Source: Cinnamomum chago (lineage: Eukaryota > Streptophyta > Magnoliopsida > Laurales > Lauraceae). Taken from it: 64,000 nucleotides of DNA. A program made the translations under genes and the position numbers. The stretch's first letter is position 1. Each line of letters starts with the position of its first letter. Shown one piece after another: positions 47,813-59,734 of this stretch. A model generated the notes under the pieces. It saw only the letters and a list, made by a program, of their open reading frames with translations, was not told the origin of the DNA and made no database searches. The stretch covers positions 44,589,001-44,653,000 of the forward strand of contig CP142451.1 of NCBI GenBank assembly GCA_038049695.1, given 5' to 3'.

Positions 47813-48518
47813 TAGAAGTGAAAATCTGGGCCGTGCCGGCCACTGAAGCTAGGCCCAACCGTGCCCCGGGCCGGGCCGGCACGGCCCATGATAATTATGC
47901 GGGCTGTGCCGTGCCTGGCCCAGGGCCTTTGGGGTCAGCCCAGCACGGCCCAGGGCACGACTCTGGTCGTGCCGTGCTGGGCCGGGCCCTAGTCGGGCCT
48001 GGGCCGTGCAGCCCGTGGGCGGCCCACATATCCCCCTCCCTCTTTTTTTATTTTTTTTTATTTTTTTAAGTTCTTTACATCTTAAAGACTTAGACTCTTC
48101 ATTCTTGATTTTGGACCAATTTCATTAAAATAAAGAAATTAAGAGAGATAACAAGTAGAATAACTCTAATAATGTTTTAAAAAAATACATCAAATAAATT
48201 GTTGGGGGGGATTTTTTAAAAAAAGAGCAGTTGGGGGCGGGCCGGGCCGTGCCTGGACGTGCCTGGCCGGGCCTCGTGCCGTGCCGGGCCGCCCGCGGGC
48301 CTGGAGCACTGGCCCAGCACGGCACGGTTTTTTAACCGTGCCGGGCCGGGCCGTGCCTTGGGCCTGGCAGCCCTGGCCCAGCACGGCCCAACGGGACTGC
48401 CAGGCCGGGCCGGGCCTGCCCGTTGACCAAGTCAACGTGCCCAAGCACGGCCCAGGCACGGTTTTTTCGTGCTAGGCCCGTGCTGGGCTTGGGCCGCCGG
48501 CCCAGATTTTCACCTCAA
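47813..48518. mobile_element. Non-autonomous hAT element, 706 bp, GC-rich ends
   Basis: Exact 8-bp duplications GGTGTGGG (47805-47812 and 48519-48526) flank termini TAGAAGTGAAAATC and GATTTTCACCTCAA. The ends hold dense GGCCGTGCC / GGCACGGCC subterminal repeats, while the centre (48030-48230) is AT-rich. No transposase is present. Confidence 0.9.
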
Positions 48519-48674
48519 GGTGTGGGTGTGGTTTCGGGACAGTGTGCAGTGTGATGGATGATGATAATGATAGATGATGGTGTAACAGACGATGGATGAT
48601 TGGAAATGCACGGAGATCGAGATTCACGGGTTATTTTGAATCGGGGATAAGGATGGAGATCCGAGATTGGATGT

Positions 48675-48690
48675 TTGTTCTAATACTAAT
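48675..48690 (-). promoter_or_regulatory. Degenerate primer-binding site of the minus-strand gypsy
   Basis: On the minus strand the LTR end GCGCCATCA is followed by ATTAGTATTAGAAC, the initiator tRNA-Met site with several transitions. Confidence 0.6.
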
Positions 48691-49072
48691 TGATGGCGCA
48701 CTCTTAAGGCCAAGATGAAGAGCTATACCTCCAACGGTGAGATCGAGCCATAAAATTCAAAATCCTAACATCACTTTGGAGCCTCCAATGGTGAGATCGA
48801 GTCATAAGACTCAAAATCCTAACATCACTTTGGGGAAAATACTCAAAGGGGAACTAACAAAAACAATTCTGAAATCTTATTAAAAATATAGTAATAGCAT
48901 TACAAGCAAGCATCACTCCTTATTTATAATAGAGGAATGGTCTAAATAAAGAATCTACTATTAACAGTGATTCCTAAATTCACTCTCTAAAATATCTCAC
49001 TAAAATCTTCAAGTAAATCAAATCACTCAAATCTCTCTGATCAGAGATTACATCAAATTACTAAACTATTTA
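48691..49072 (-). repeat. 5' LTR (3' part) of the minus-strand gypsy element
   Basis: It matches 39638-39898 and 45271-45290 closely, with an extra segment containing a minus-strand TATA (TTATAAATAAGG, about 48921-48932). It is cut at 49072 by the Tat-like element, so its LTR start lies to the right of the window. ATTTA at 49068-49072 is the expected target duplication. Confidence 0.78.
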
Positions 49073-49221
49073 TGTGAGTGCCTAAAAGTTAAGGACTCAG
49101 ATTAGGTGAGTGTGAGACTTGTGATTTGTTGTTCAAGCTTCTTTGAGGAGGATGGATCGTCTTAGGACTTGAAAGGAAAGGAAAAATAGAGATCAGAGAC
49201 CCTGATTGCCATCAGCCGAAG
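49073..49221 (-). repeat. 3' end of a minus-strand Tat-like LTR
   Basis: Its reverse complement aligns with 28690-28827, including CGATCCA, AAGAAGCTTGAACAACAAA and the end TAGGCACTCACA. It is cut by the gypsy LTR starting at 49222. Confidence 0.78.
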
Positions 49222-51344
49222 TGTCATGCCCCCAAACCAAAACCTCGGGGCGCGAATGGGATTAAGGGTAATTATATTTTTCTTTCTCCCAAGATCCGCG
49301 TGTGTGAAGACAACACATTCCAACACACTCTGAATATTTTTGCGGAAGCTTTCGTGGCTTTGCGACCCGGAGTCCGCGGCCATCAGATTCCGCGTGGTAC
49401 TCAACCTCTAGCATATAGCTATTATATCAAGAACCATATCAGACAGGAGTAAACCATTACAACCAAGTATAGAGCTGACAGTACAGGATATTACATTCCC
49501 ATACATGTTCAAGTTACAATTATTAATGTACATTAATTAAGAATCCCAAGAAAAGGCTAATAAAAGCCATACAATAACAAGTTAATAGCCACTACCCATA
49601 TGTGACGCAACTCCGATGTCAAGTTCAATGTCTACATGACACAGCCGACAAGATAACCTGCAAATCATGGCTCCACAGCCAACAAAAGCACTCATCTCGG
49701 GACAAAGAAGTCTGGACCTGAGTACCGAAAATAGTGGATTAGACACGACGGTCTGGCAGGTGGATGAAAAGATAATAAATATGCTGAAAATTAAAACATA
49801 TGATAATTCGTGTTATTTAATCAAAGACTGCATATAATCAAAACGGGTGGAAATTCGTGGATCTCTGACAAAACATGTATTCGTTTCAAGCATGAGTTAA
49901 ACATGGAGATCTAGCAAAACATATGTTCATTTACATCATCTATAAATGCATAGATATTTGAAAATCGGGTATTCATTTAAAACATGTGTAAATATAGAGG
50001 TCTGACAAAACAAACGTTCATTTGAAACATATGTAAAAGCATGAGTATTCGACAAATCGGGAATTCATTTAAAGCGTGTATAACCATAGAAATTTGGCAA
50101 ATCAAATGTTCATTTGAAACATATGTAAAAGCATGAGTATTCGACAAACCAGGTATTCATTTAAAGTGTGTGTAACCATAGAAATCTGGCAAAACAAATG
50201 TTCATTTGAAACATATGTAAAAGTATGGATATTTAACAAATCGGGTATTCATTTAAAACATGTGTAAACATAGGGATCTAACAAAACAAGTGTCATTTAA
50301 AACATATTTAAAAGCACGGATATTTAACAAATCGGGTATTCATTTAAAACATGTGTGTGTACAAGGAACGAGAAACAATATAACAATAACTGAATTTACC
50401 TTGGAAAATATTAACACCTGTTTAAATAATAACTTTCATAAAAGAAATGAATCATTTACCGGAAAACAAATAAGCAATATAAACATGTAGGGTATCCAAG
50501 GAAGTGGGAACTAGCAAGATGGCAACCACACGAAGTTAAGTCCTCTATCACTAAAATGACAGAGCAATAACTAGGCACCGATCTCAGTTACTCGAGGTGA
50601 GGAGAAACAGTGGATCTTATAAATACATATACATATACATATATATATACATATACTATACATGACCACGGTAGCGAGCAGGGCATCGGGAACCACAGTA
50701 GCAATCTGCGGTATCGGGACAAGACCACAGTAATAACCGGGTAGCGGGATCCAAACTGTAGCTGGTGGGACGAGAGGAAGATCTCCAAGTCGGTGGATCA
50801 GACCAACGAGGTTATCCAATCTTAGTGGTGCCGACTCATAGGTCAAATGGCAATATCAAACATATATGAAATACATCAAGTTCAAGTACATAAACGGGCA
50901 GGGCAAGAATGCTCAAGGCACAACTGTCATTTCACGTCGGGCAATACGTTTCGGGACAAGTAGTTGTTATTAGTGTAACTTCAATGCTTTCGGGAAAACA
51001 AGTCATGTAATGTAAGTCTCGGGAATAAGGAAATACAATGGACTAATACACTTTCGGGTAAAATACAGATTTCCTACTTTGTTTAAGGTGAATAGGGGTC
51101 TCGTATGTCGATTTCGATATAGACTTGATACTTTTTGAATTTAAAGACATTTCAGGCTCCTTATACAATTTTGTGAATTCAAAACTTCAATGAATCTTTG
51201 TGACATGATTCTCTTCTCAAACGGGCTTCGTACGTATCTCCTGATGAACAGTCCCCATCATTCTCTAAAAGGGTTCACGAATGATTGGGATAGAAACCCC
51301 TTCCATTTCTCTTCATTTCAGGGTTTCTGTGTGATTTCGGTCAC

Positions 51345-51590
51345 CTAGCAGTCAGCTGGCGGTTAGCCGCCGTTGGGTTCGGCGGTTAGTCGCTGGCTGA
51401 CCGCGGTTGGCCTGACAAAGTGCAGCTTACTGGAAAAGTGACCGAAGTGGTTCGGTTGGCTAGCGGTTAGCCGCCGATGGGTTTAGCGGTTAGCCGGCTT
51501 GGGGAAGAAATCAAGCTCTCTGGAAAAGTGACCGCAACTATGCGGTTATCTAGCGGTTAGCCGACAGGTGATCGCTGGTTGACAGCCAGA
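51345..51590. repeat. GCGGTTAGCCGC palindrome array in LTR-E
   Basis: Three units built on GGCGGTTAGCCGCC-like palindromes, with flanking GGTTAGC / GCTGACC boxes and a shared spacer CTGGAAAAGTGACCG. Confidence 0.82.
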
Positions 51591-52231
51591 TGCGGAAAAG
51601 CCCTTCTGTAACCAGATTTGAGCCCTTTTTCTCCCTTAAACCATTTCCCTTCATTCTCATTCATCTTCATACAATAAAATGAGCTAAAAACTCCTCCTAT
51701 ACGCCATCAAATTTCACAAACTTCCATCCCAAATACCTCCATCTTTTTACATTCAATCACCAAAGAGAGAAGAAACCCACTAATAACAAGGATCCATTGA
51801 GCTATTAACAAGAAATAATGAAAACTATAAACCAATGTTTTCAAGACAACAAATGAGCTAAAAAGCTCCTCAAATGCATCATTCAACACTTCCATTCTCC
51901 TCATTTCAAATTTCTCCCTTTCCATTCTTTCCATTCACAATCAATCTCAAGGTAGAGAAAACTCATTTATGTGAAACCATTTGAAATCTTGACAACATGA
52001 TGCATACATTTCCAAGTATGAACAAGAGAGAAATAGACTCATCAATAAGCACATTTCGAAATCAATATTAATCATAGCAAAAGACAAGTATTAAAATCAT
52101 CAAAACCATTAATGATTCAAGCTTTTCGCACAAAACATGTCAATAATCAAAACGATCCATTCATCCACTTGCCTTGGGTCTTCTAATCAAGAAATCAAGT
52201 TTAAACACTCTTCTAAATCCAAGCTCCAAAG

Positions 52232-52368
52232 CTACAAGCAAAACCCCCAAAATAAACCCTAAAATGGGTCAAACAATGAAAGACAATGAATGAGCTCAAA
52301 CCAAACTAGGAAATAGAACTTAAGGGAAAGCCATAGCTCAACAATAGAAGATGGAAAGAAGTCCTTAC
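52232..52368 (-). other. Intron-like segment in LTR-E
   Basis: On the minus strand the donor is CTAGAG|GTAAGGAC and the acceptor is TTTTGCTTGTAG, 137 bases. Confidence 0.6.
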
Positions 52369-54474
52369 CTCTAGGGCCATTAATCAACAAGAACGAGCTT
52401 GAAATAGGGCCTGCCCACCTGAAATTTGTACTGTCACGCCCCCGAACCAGAACCTCGGGGGCGGGAATGGGATTTAGCATAAATATATTTTTCTCCCAAG
52501 ATCCGCGTGTGTGAAGACAATACATTCCAACACATTCTGAATATTTTGCGGAAGCTTTCGTGGCATTGCGACCCGGAGTCCGTGGCCATCGGATTCCGCG
52601 TCACATTCAACCTCTAGCATATAGCTATTATATCAAGAATTATATCAGACTGGAGTAAACCATCACAACAAAATACAGAGCTGACAGTAACAGGATATTA
52701 CATTCCCATATATGTTCAAGTTACAATTATCAATGTACATTAATTAAGAAACCCAAGAAAAAGGCTAATAGAAGCCATACAACAATAAGCTATAACCACT
52801 ACCCCATATATGACGTAGCTCCAATGTCAAGCTCGATGTCTACATGACATAGCCGACAAAACAACCTGCAAAACATGGCTCCACAGCCAACCCAAGCACT
52901 CATCTCGGGACGAAGAAATCTGAACCTGAGTACCAAAAGTAGTGGGTCAGACACGACGGTCTGGCAGGTGGATGAAAAGATCATAAATATACCGAAGAAT
53001 AAAATATATGATAAATCATGCTATTCGATCAAATGCTGCATATAATTAAACGGGTGAAAAATCGTGGATCTCGGGCAAAACATGTATTCGTTTCAAGCAT
53101 GGGTAAAACATGAACATCTAATAAAACATGTGATCATTTACATCATCTATAAACATAGATATTTGACAATCGGGTGTTCGTCTAAAACATGTATAAATAT
53201 AGTGGTTTGACAAAACAAACGTTCATTTGAGGGTTAGGTAAAAACATAAGTATACAACAAACCATGTATTCATAGCAGTCTAGCAAAACCAATGTCCATT
53301 TGAAACATATGTAAAAATACGGATATTTAACAAACCGGGTGTTCATTTAAAACAGGTGTAACCAAAGAAATCTGGCAAGACTAATATTCATTTAAACATA
53401 TTTCAAGGCATGGATATTAAATAACTCAGGTAATCATTTAAAACAGGTATAAACATAGGAATCTGACAAAACACGTGTCATTTAAAACATATTTCAAAGC
53501 ATGAATATTTCATAATTCGGGTATCCATTTAAAACATGTGTAAACCTAGGGATCTGACAAACGAAATGTCATTTAAAACAGAGCACGAATATTTAACAAT
53601 TCGGGTATTCATTTAAAACATGTGTAATCATATAAATCTAGCGAAATCATTGATCGTTTGAAACATATGTAAAAGCATGGGTGTTCACCCAACCGGCATT
53701 CATTTAAAACATGTGCGTGTACAAAGAACAGAAAACAATATAATAATAACTGAATTCACTTTGGAGAATATTAACACTTTTCTCAATAACAACTTTCATA
53801 AAGGAAACTAATCATTTATCGGAAAACATATAAGTAATATAAAACATGTTGGATATCCAAGGGATCGGGAACTGGCAAGATGGCAATCACAAAAAGCTAA
53901 GTCCTCTGTCACCGAAGTGACAAGAGTATAACGGGATGTTGGTCTCAGTCACACAAGGTGAGGAGACTCAACGCAAATCATATATACAATATAAATATAC
54001 GGGAACGGGACCACGGTAGCGAACCGGGTATCGGGACGGGACCACGGCAATAACCGGGTATCGGGATCCAAACTGCAGCTGGCGGGATGGGAGGGGGATC
54101 TCCAAGTCAGTGGATCAGACTGACAAGTGTCACGCCCCCGAACCGAAACCTCGGGGGCGGGAATGGGATTAAGCATAAATGTATTTTACTTCTCTTAGGA
54201 TCCGCGTGTGTGAAGACAACACATTCTGAATATTTTGCGGAAGCATTTGTGGCGTTGCGACCCGAAGTCCGTGGCCATCGGATTCCGCGTCGCACTCAAC
54301 CTTTAACAAATAGCTATTATATCAAGAATCATATCAGACTAGAGTAACCATCACAATAAATTACAGAGCTGACAGTAACAGGATATTACATTCCCAAATA
54401 TGTTCAAGTTACAATTATCAATGTACATTAATTAAGAACCCCAAGAAAAAGGCTAATAAAAGCCATACAACAAT

Positions 54475-54702
54475 AAGCTATAAACTACTACCCAAATGTG
54501 ACGTAGCTCCGATGTCAAGCTCAATGTCTACATGACATAGCCGACAAACCAACCTACAAGGCATGGCTCCACAGCCAACAAAACACTCAAGCTATAAACT
54601 ACTACCCAAATGTGACGTAGCTCCGATGTCAAGCTCAATGTCTACATGACATAGCCGACAAACCAACCTACAAGGCATGGCTCCACAGCCAACAAAACAC
54701 TC
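54475..54702. repeat. Exact 114-bp tandem duplication in LTR-G
   Basis: The two copies (54475-54588 and 54589-54702) are identical by eye, so the duplication is recent. They include the boundary just left of the hairpin box. Confidence 0.9.
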
Positions 54703-56663
54703 AACTCGGGGCGAAGAAATCTGAACCTGAGTACCAAAAGTAGTGGGTCAGACACGACGGTCTGGCAGGTGGATGAAAAGATAACAAATATACTGAAGAA
54801 TAAAACATAAGGTAAATCATGCTATACGATCAAATGCTGCATATAATTAAACGGGTGCAAAGTCGGGAATCTCGGGGAAAACCTGTATTCATTTCAAGCA
54901 TGGGTAAAACATGCATATCTAATAAAACATGTGTTCATTTACATCATCTATAATCATAGATATTTGACAATCGGGTGTTCGTCTAAAACAGGTATAAATA
55001 TAGTGGTATGGCAAAACAACGTTCATTTGAAACTTAGGTAAAAACATAAGTATACAACAAACCAGGTATTTGTAGCAGTCTAGCAAAACCAATGTCCATT
55101 TGAAACCTATGTAGAAATACGGATATTTAACAAATCGGGTGTTCATTTAAACATATTTCAACGCATGGATATTTAACAAACCGGATCTCGTTTAAAACAG
55201 GTATAAACATGGGAATCTCACAAGCCAAATGTCATTTAAAACAAAGCACGAACATTTAACAATTCGGGTAATCATTTAAAACATGTGTAATCACATAAAT
55301 CTAGTAAAACCATCGATCGTGTGAAACATATGTAAAAGCATGGGTATTCGCCCAACCGGCATTCATTTAAAACATGTGCGGGTACAAAGAACAGAAGGCA
55401 ATATAATAATAACTGAATTTACATTGGAGAATATTAACACTTGTTTAAATAAGAACTTTCATAAAGGAAACGAATCATTTATCGGAAAGCAAGTAAGCAA
55501 TATAAAACACGTCGGGTATCCAAGGAATCGGGAACTGGCAAGGTGGCAATCACAAGAAGCTAAGTCCTCTATCACCGAAGTGACAAGAGTATAACGGGAC
55601 GTTGGTCTCAGTCACACAAGGTGAGGAGACTCAACGCAAATCATATATACAATATAAATATACGGGAACGGGACCACGGTAGTGAACCGGGTTTCGGGAC
55701 GGGACCACGGTAATAACCGGGTATCGGGATCCAAACTGCAGCTGGCGGGACGGGAGAGGGATTTCCAAGTCGGTGGATCAAACCGACAAGGTATCCAAGC
55801 TTAGTGATGCCGACTCATAGGTCAAATAACAAATCGGGACATATGCAAGTAAATCAAGTACAATAAATAAACGGGTAAAACGGGGGTGCTCAAGGGCACA
55901 CTGTCACTTCATATCGAGCAATACATTTCGGGACAAATAACTGTTACTAGTGTAACTTCAATGCTTTCGGGAAACAAGTCATGTGTTGCAAATCTCGGGA
56001 AATGAGGAAATATAATGCACTATACCATTTCGGGAATAATATTGATTTCAAGATCTATTTAAGTGAATAGGGGTCCCGTATGTCGATTATAATAATTACT
56101 TGGTACTCCTTGAGTTTGAAGACATTCCGGGCTCCTTATGCACTTTTACTATTTTCAAAACTTAAAATGAGCTTATGGGTAGTACTAGATGTTACAATAG
56201 CAAAAAATCAAGATTATAAATGGTCCATCCTAGGCATGACATTAATCCGGAAACATCGAGCAACCTATTCAGTCACCGAAAGGAATAGAATTCGCGATAA
56301 CCAAGGGAAAGACTTGTGTTTAGATATAAAGAAGATATCGCGTCGTTCCATCCCGTTAAAGATTGAAATGGATTGAACTTCGATGCCACCGAACCAACCG
56401 TGAGGCGTGTCGGCTCAAGAAATTCTCACACATGGTCCAAACAGTCCAAAAAGGGTAGCCAGGGTCCCACCTAGAACCAAGAATTAATGTCTAGATCAAC
56501 ACCATTCTTTTCTTTTAGTTCCCTAGTCTTAGAGACCTTAGATTAGGGTATAATTGGTCTTAACACTAAGGTATATACCCCTAGGACTCATAGAAAGCCC
56601 AAAGGTTTCAAAAAAAAAAACAATATCAAATTTCACTGAAAAGCCTCCCAGTTAAAGACAGTT

Positions 56664-56685
56664 CGATCGATCGGCCGATCGATCG
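56664..56685. repeat. 22-bp perfect palindrome with GATC cores in LTR-G
   Basis: CGATCGATCGG is followed immediately by its complement. It stands in LTR-G at the place where the other LTRs carry longer palindrome arrays, 15 bases from the breakpoint of the tandem duplication. Confidence 0.9.
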
Positions 56686-57149
56686 GACCTGGGTGTGCAG
56701 GTCCGGGAACACTTGATTTTTCCTTCATTTTCCTTTCCTTTCCAACACTTAAACAATCACATAGAACTATAAACAAGAGGACTAAAATACATATTTCCAA
56801 GACAATAATATGAGCTAAAGAGCTCCTCATTTCAAGTTTCTCCCTTTCCATTCTTTCCATTCACAACAAATCTCAAGGTGGAGAAAACTCATTCATGTGA
56901 AACCATTTGAAACCTTGACAATATGATGCATACATTTTCCAAGCATAAACAAGAGGGAAATAAACTCATCAATAAGCACATTTCGAAATCAATATTAATC
57001 ATAGTAAAGACAACTACTAAAATCACCAAAACCCTTAATGAAACAAGCTTTTTCTCACAAAACATGTTAATAATCAAAACAATCCAATCATCCACTTGCC
57101 TTTGACTCTAATCAAGCAAATCAAGCTCCTAATCACCTCTCAAGCTCAA

Positions 57150-57175
57150 GATCCACAATCTTTGGATGACCTTCA
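57150..57175 (-). other. Precise intron-loss junction in copy 1 of LTR-G
   Basis: The junction between 57161 and 57162 (ATCCACAATCT|TTGGATGACC) joins exactly the bases that border the GT-AG segment in copy 2. Sliding the deletion by one base in either direction breaks the match, so the GT-AG placement is unique. Confidence 0.85.
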
Positions 57176-58374
57176 AATGAAGAGAGCTAGCTCAAGGGAG
57201 GTCTCTAGGTTGGGAGATTTCTCCAAAAATGGTATCAATAGGGAGCCATGGTGAAGAGGAAGAAGAAGATGGTCTCCATTTCTTGATTGATGAACTATTG
57301 GTGTGGCTTGGAGATGAAGAAGCAAGAAGAAGAAGAGAAGCACAAGGAACCCTAGGTTCAGCTGGTTTGTGATGGAGCAATGGAGGGTGAAATGAACAAT
57401 GAAGGGGGTGGGTTCTCTTATGTTAACAAAGGAGGTTGGGTCCCACAACTTAAGGGATTAGTTTGGCTGAAATCATCTAATTCGGGACCTCGGATGAATT
57501 CGACGAAGAAGGAAGAAATGATCTTCGAAATATCTAGTTTCCAAAAAGTATATGTTTCGTGGGTTTCGGGAATATCAAGTTTTGGGTACAGATTTGGTGT
57601 GCAATGACTGTTTTGCCCTCAAGGCCAAGAAATAGGGTTTCGGGTTCTCAAATGGATACGGGATCAACATGAAAGTTGTAGGATTCCTCAAGATGAATGC
57701 AACGGGCCAAAAACACAATACGAAACAAATCGGGAAAATCTCACAAGTAAATGCAAAGCCGAAAAGGGAACCCCCAAAGGGCCCCACAAGCTACCAAAGC
57801 ACTCAAAAGCCCAAAACTAGAAGAAAAACCATTCCAGCTCACAAACTCAACCCAACAAATACTAATCCCACTAAAAGAAACTAATCCACAAATAAAACAA
57901 CACTAATCCAAGAGATTAGGGGTCGGGTCCGGGACACTGATTTTTCCTTTCCTTTCCAACACTTAAACAATCACATAGAACTATAAACAAGAGGACTAAA
58001 ACACATGTTTCCAAGACAATAATATGAGCTAAAGAGCTCCTCATTTCAAATTCCTCTCTTTCCATTCTTTCCATTCACAACAAATCTCAAGGTGGAGAAA
58101 ACTCATTCATGTGAAACCATTTGAAACCTTGACAATATGATGCATACATTTTCCAAGCATGAACAAGAGGGAAATAACTCATCAATAAGCACATTTCGAA
58201 ATCAATATTAATCATAGTGAAGACAACTACTAAAATCACCAAAACCCTTAATGAAACAAGATTTTTCTCACAAAACATGTTAAAAATCAAAACAATCCAT
58301 TCATCCACTTGCCTTTGACTCTAATCAAGCAAATCAAGCTCCTAATCACCTCTCAAGCTCAAGATCCACAATCT

Positions 58375-58505
58375 CTACAAAAACCCCAAAACAAACCCTA
58401 AAATGGGTTAAACAATGAAATGACAAGGGAACCTTTCAATAATCAAGGTGGAGCTTCTCTAAGGCTAGAAGATTACAAATCTAGAAGATGAAGAAGAACA
58501 CTTAC
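58375..58505 (-). other. Intron-like segment retained in copy 2 of LTR-G
   Basis: On the minus strand it begins GTAAGTGTTC and ends GGTTTTTGTAG, 131 bases, with T-rich sequence before the acceptor. A TATA (CTTATAAGAGG) lies about 255 bases upstream at 58755-58765. Homologous segments occur in five other LTRs. Confidence 0.75.
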
Positions 58506-59734
58506 TTGGATGACCTTCAAATGAGAAGAACAAGCTCAAGGGAGGTCTCTAGGTTGGGAGATTTCTCCAAAAATGGTATCAATAGGGAGCCGTGGTGAAG
58601 AGGAAGAAGAAGATGGTCTCCATTTCTTGATTGATGAACTCTTGGTGTGGCTTGGAGATGAAGAAGCAAGAAGAAGAAGAAGTTGCAAGAAAGCCCTAGG
58701 CTCAATAGTTGTGCTGGAACAATGGAGAATGGGATGCAATGAAGGAGATGGGTTCCTCTTATAAGCAAGTGAGGTTTGGGTCCCACAACTTAAAGAACTT
58801 GGGTGGTTGAAATCATCTAATTCGGGACGTCGGATGGATTCGACGAAGAAGGAAGAAATGATCGTCGAAATATCTAGTTTCCAAAAAGTATATGTTTCAC
58901 GGATTTCGAGAATATCGAGTTTTGGGTACATATTTGGTGTGCAATGACTGTTTTGCCCTCAAGGCCAAGAAATCGGGTTTCGGGTTCTCAAATGGATACG
59001 TGATCAACATGAAAGTTGTAGGATTCCTCAAGATGAATGCAACGGGCCAAAAACAAAATACGAAACAAATCGGAAAAATCTCACAAGTAAATGCAAAGCC
59101 GAAAAGGGAACCCCCAAAGGGCCCCACAAGCTACTAAAGCACTCAAAAGCCCAAAACTAGAAAAAAAAACCATTCTAGCTCACAAACTCAACCCAACAAA
59201 TACTAATCCCACTAAAAGAACTAATCCACAAATAAAACAACACTAATCCAAGAGATTAGGGGTCGGGTTCTCACAACAAGGTTATCCAAGCTTAGTGATG
59301 CCGACTCATAGGTCAAAACCAATCGAGACATATGCAAGTAAATCAAGTACAGTAAATAAACGGGTAAAATGAGGGTGCTCAAGGGCACACTGTCATTTCA
59401 TATCGGGCAATACATTTCGGGACAATTAATTGTTGCTAGAGTAACTTCAATGCTTTCGGGAAACAAGTCATGTGATGCAAATCTTGGAAATGAGGTGAAA
59501 CAATGAACTATTACAATTTCGGGAAAAATATTGATTTCAAGATCTATTTAAGTGAATAGGGGTCCCGTATGTCGATTATTGAAATGATTTGGTACTCCTT
59601 GAGTTTGAAGACATTCCGAGCTCCTTATACACTTTGAATTTTCAAAACTTCGAATGACATCCTTGTGATATGGTTTCTTTCTCGGATGGCCTCATGCAAT
59701 GCCTAGTGAGTCTCCTTCGACCGACAAAGCTCAG

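Larger units (their letters stand above)
56700..59267 (-). repeat. Tandem duplication of the LTR promoter-leader segment
   Basis: Copy 1 (56700-57929, about 1230 bases) and copy 2 (57930-59267, about 1338 bases) share nearly all sequence. They meet at 57922-57935, where GGGGTCGGG of the LTR start runs into TCCGGGACACTG of the leader. The main length difference is the 131-base segment 58375-58505, absent from copy 1. Confidence 0.88.
54128..59275 (-). mobile_element. Gypsy solo LTR ('LTR-G') inserted in LTR-F, 5148 bp
   Basis: It runs from TGTCACGCCCCC to GGGTTCTCACA with exact ACAAG duplications (54123-54127 and 59276-59280). It is longer than its relatives because its promoter-to-leader part is duplicated in tandem (about 56700-57929 and 57930-59267) and because of an exact 114-bp tandem repeat (54475-54702). 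It is the innermost element of the right-hand nest. Confidence 0.92.

Noticed and set aside
47813-48518. CpG-island promoter
   Set aside because: The GC-rich ends are inverted subterminal repeats bounded by an exact 8-bp target duplication, so they belong to a hAT element.
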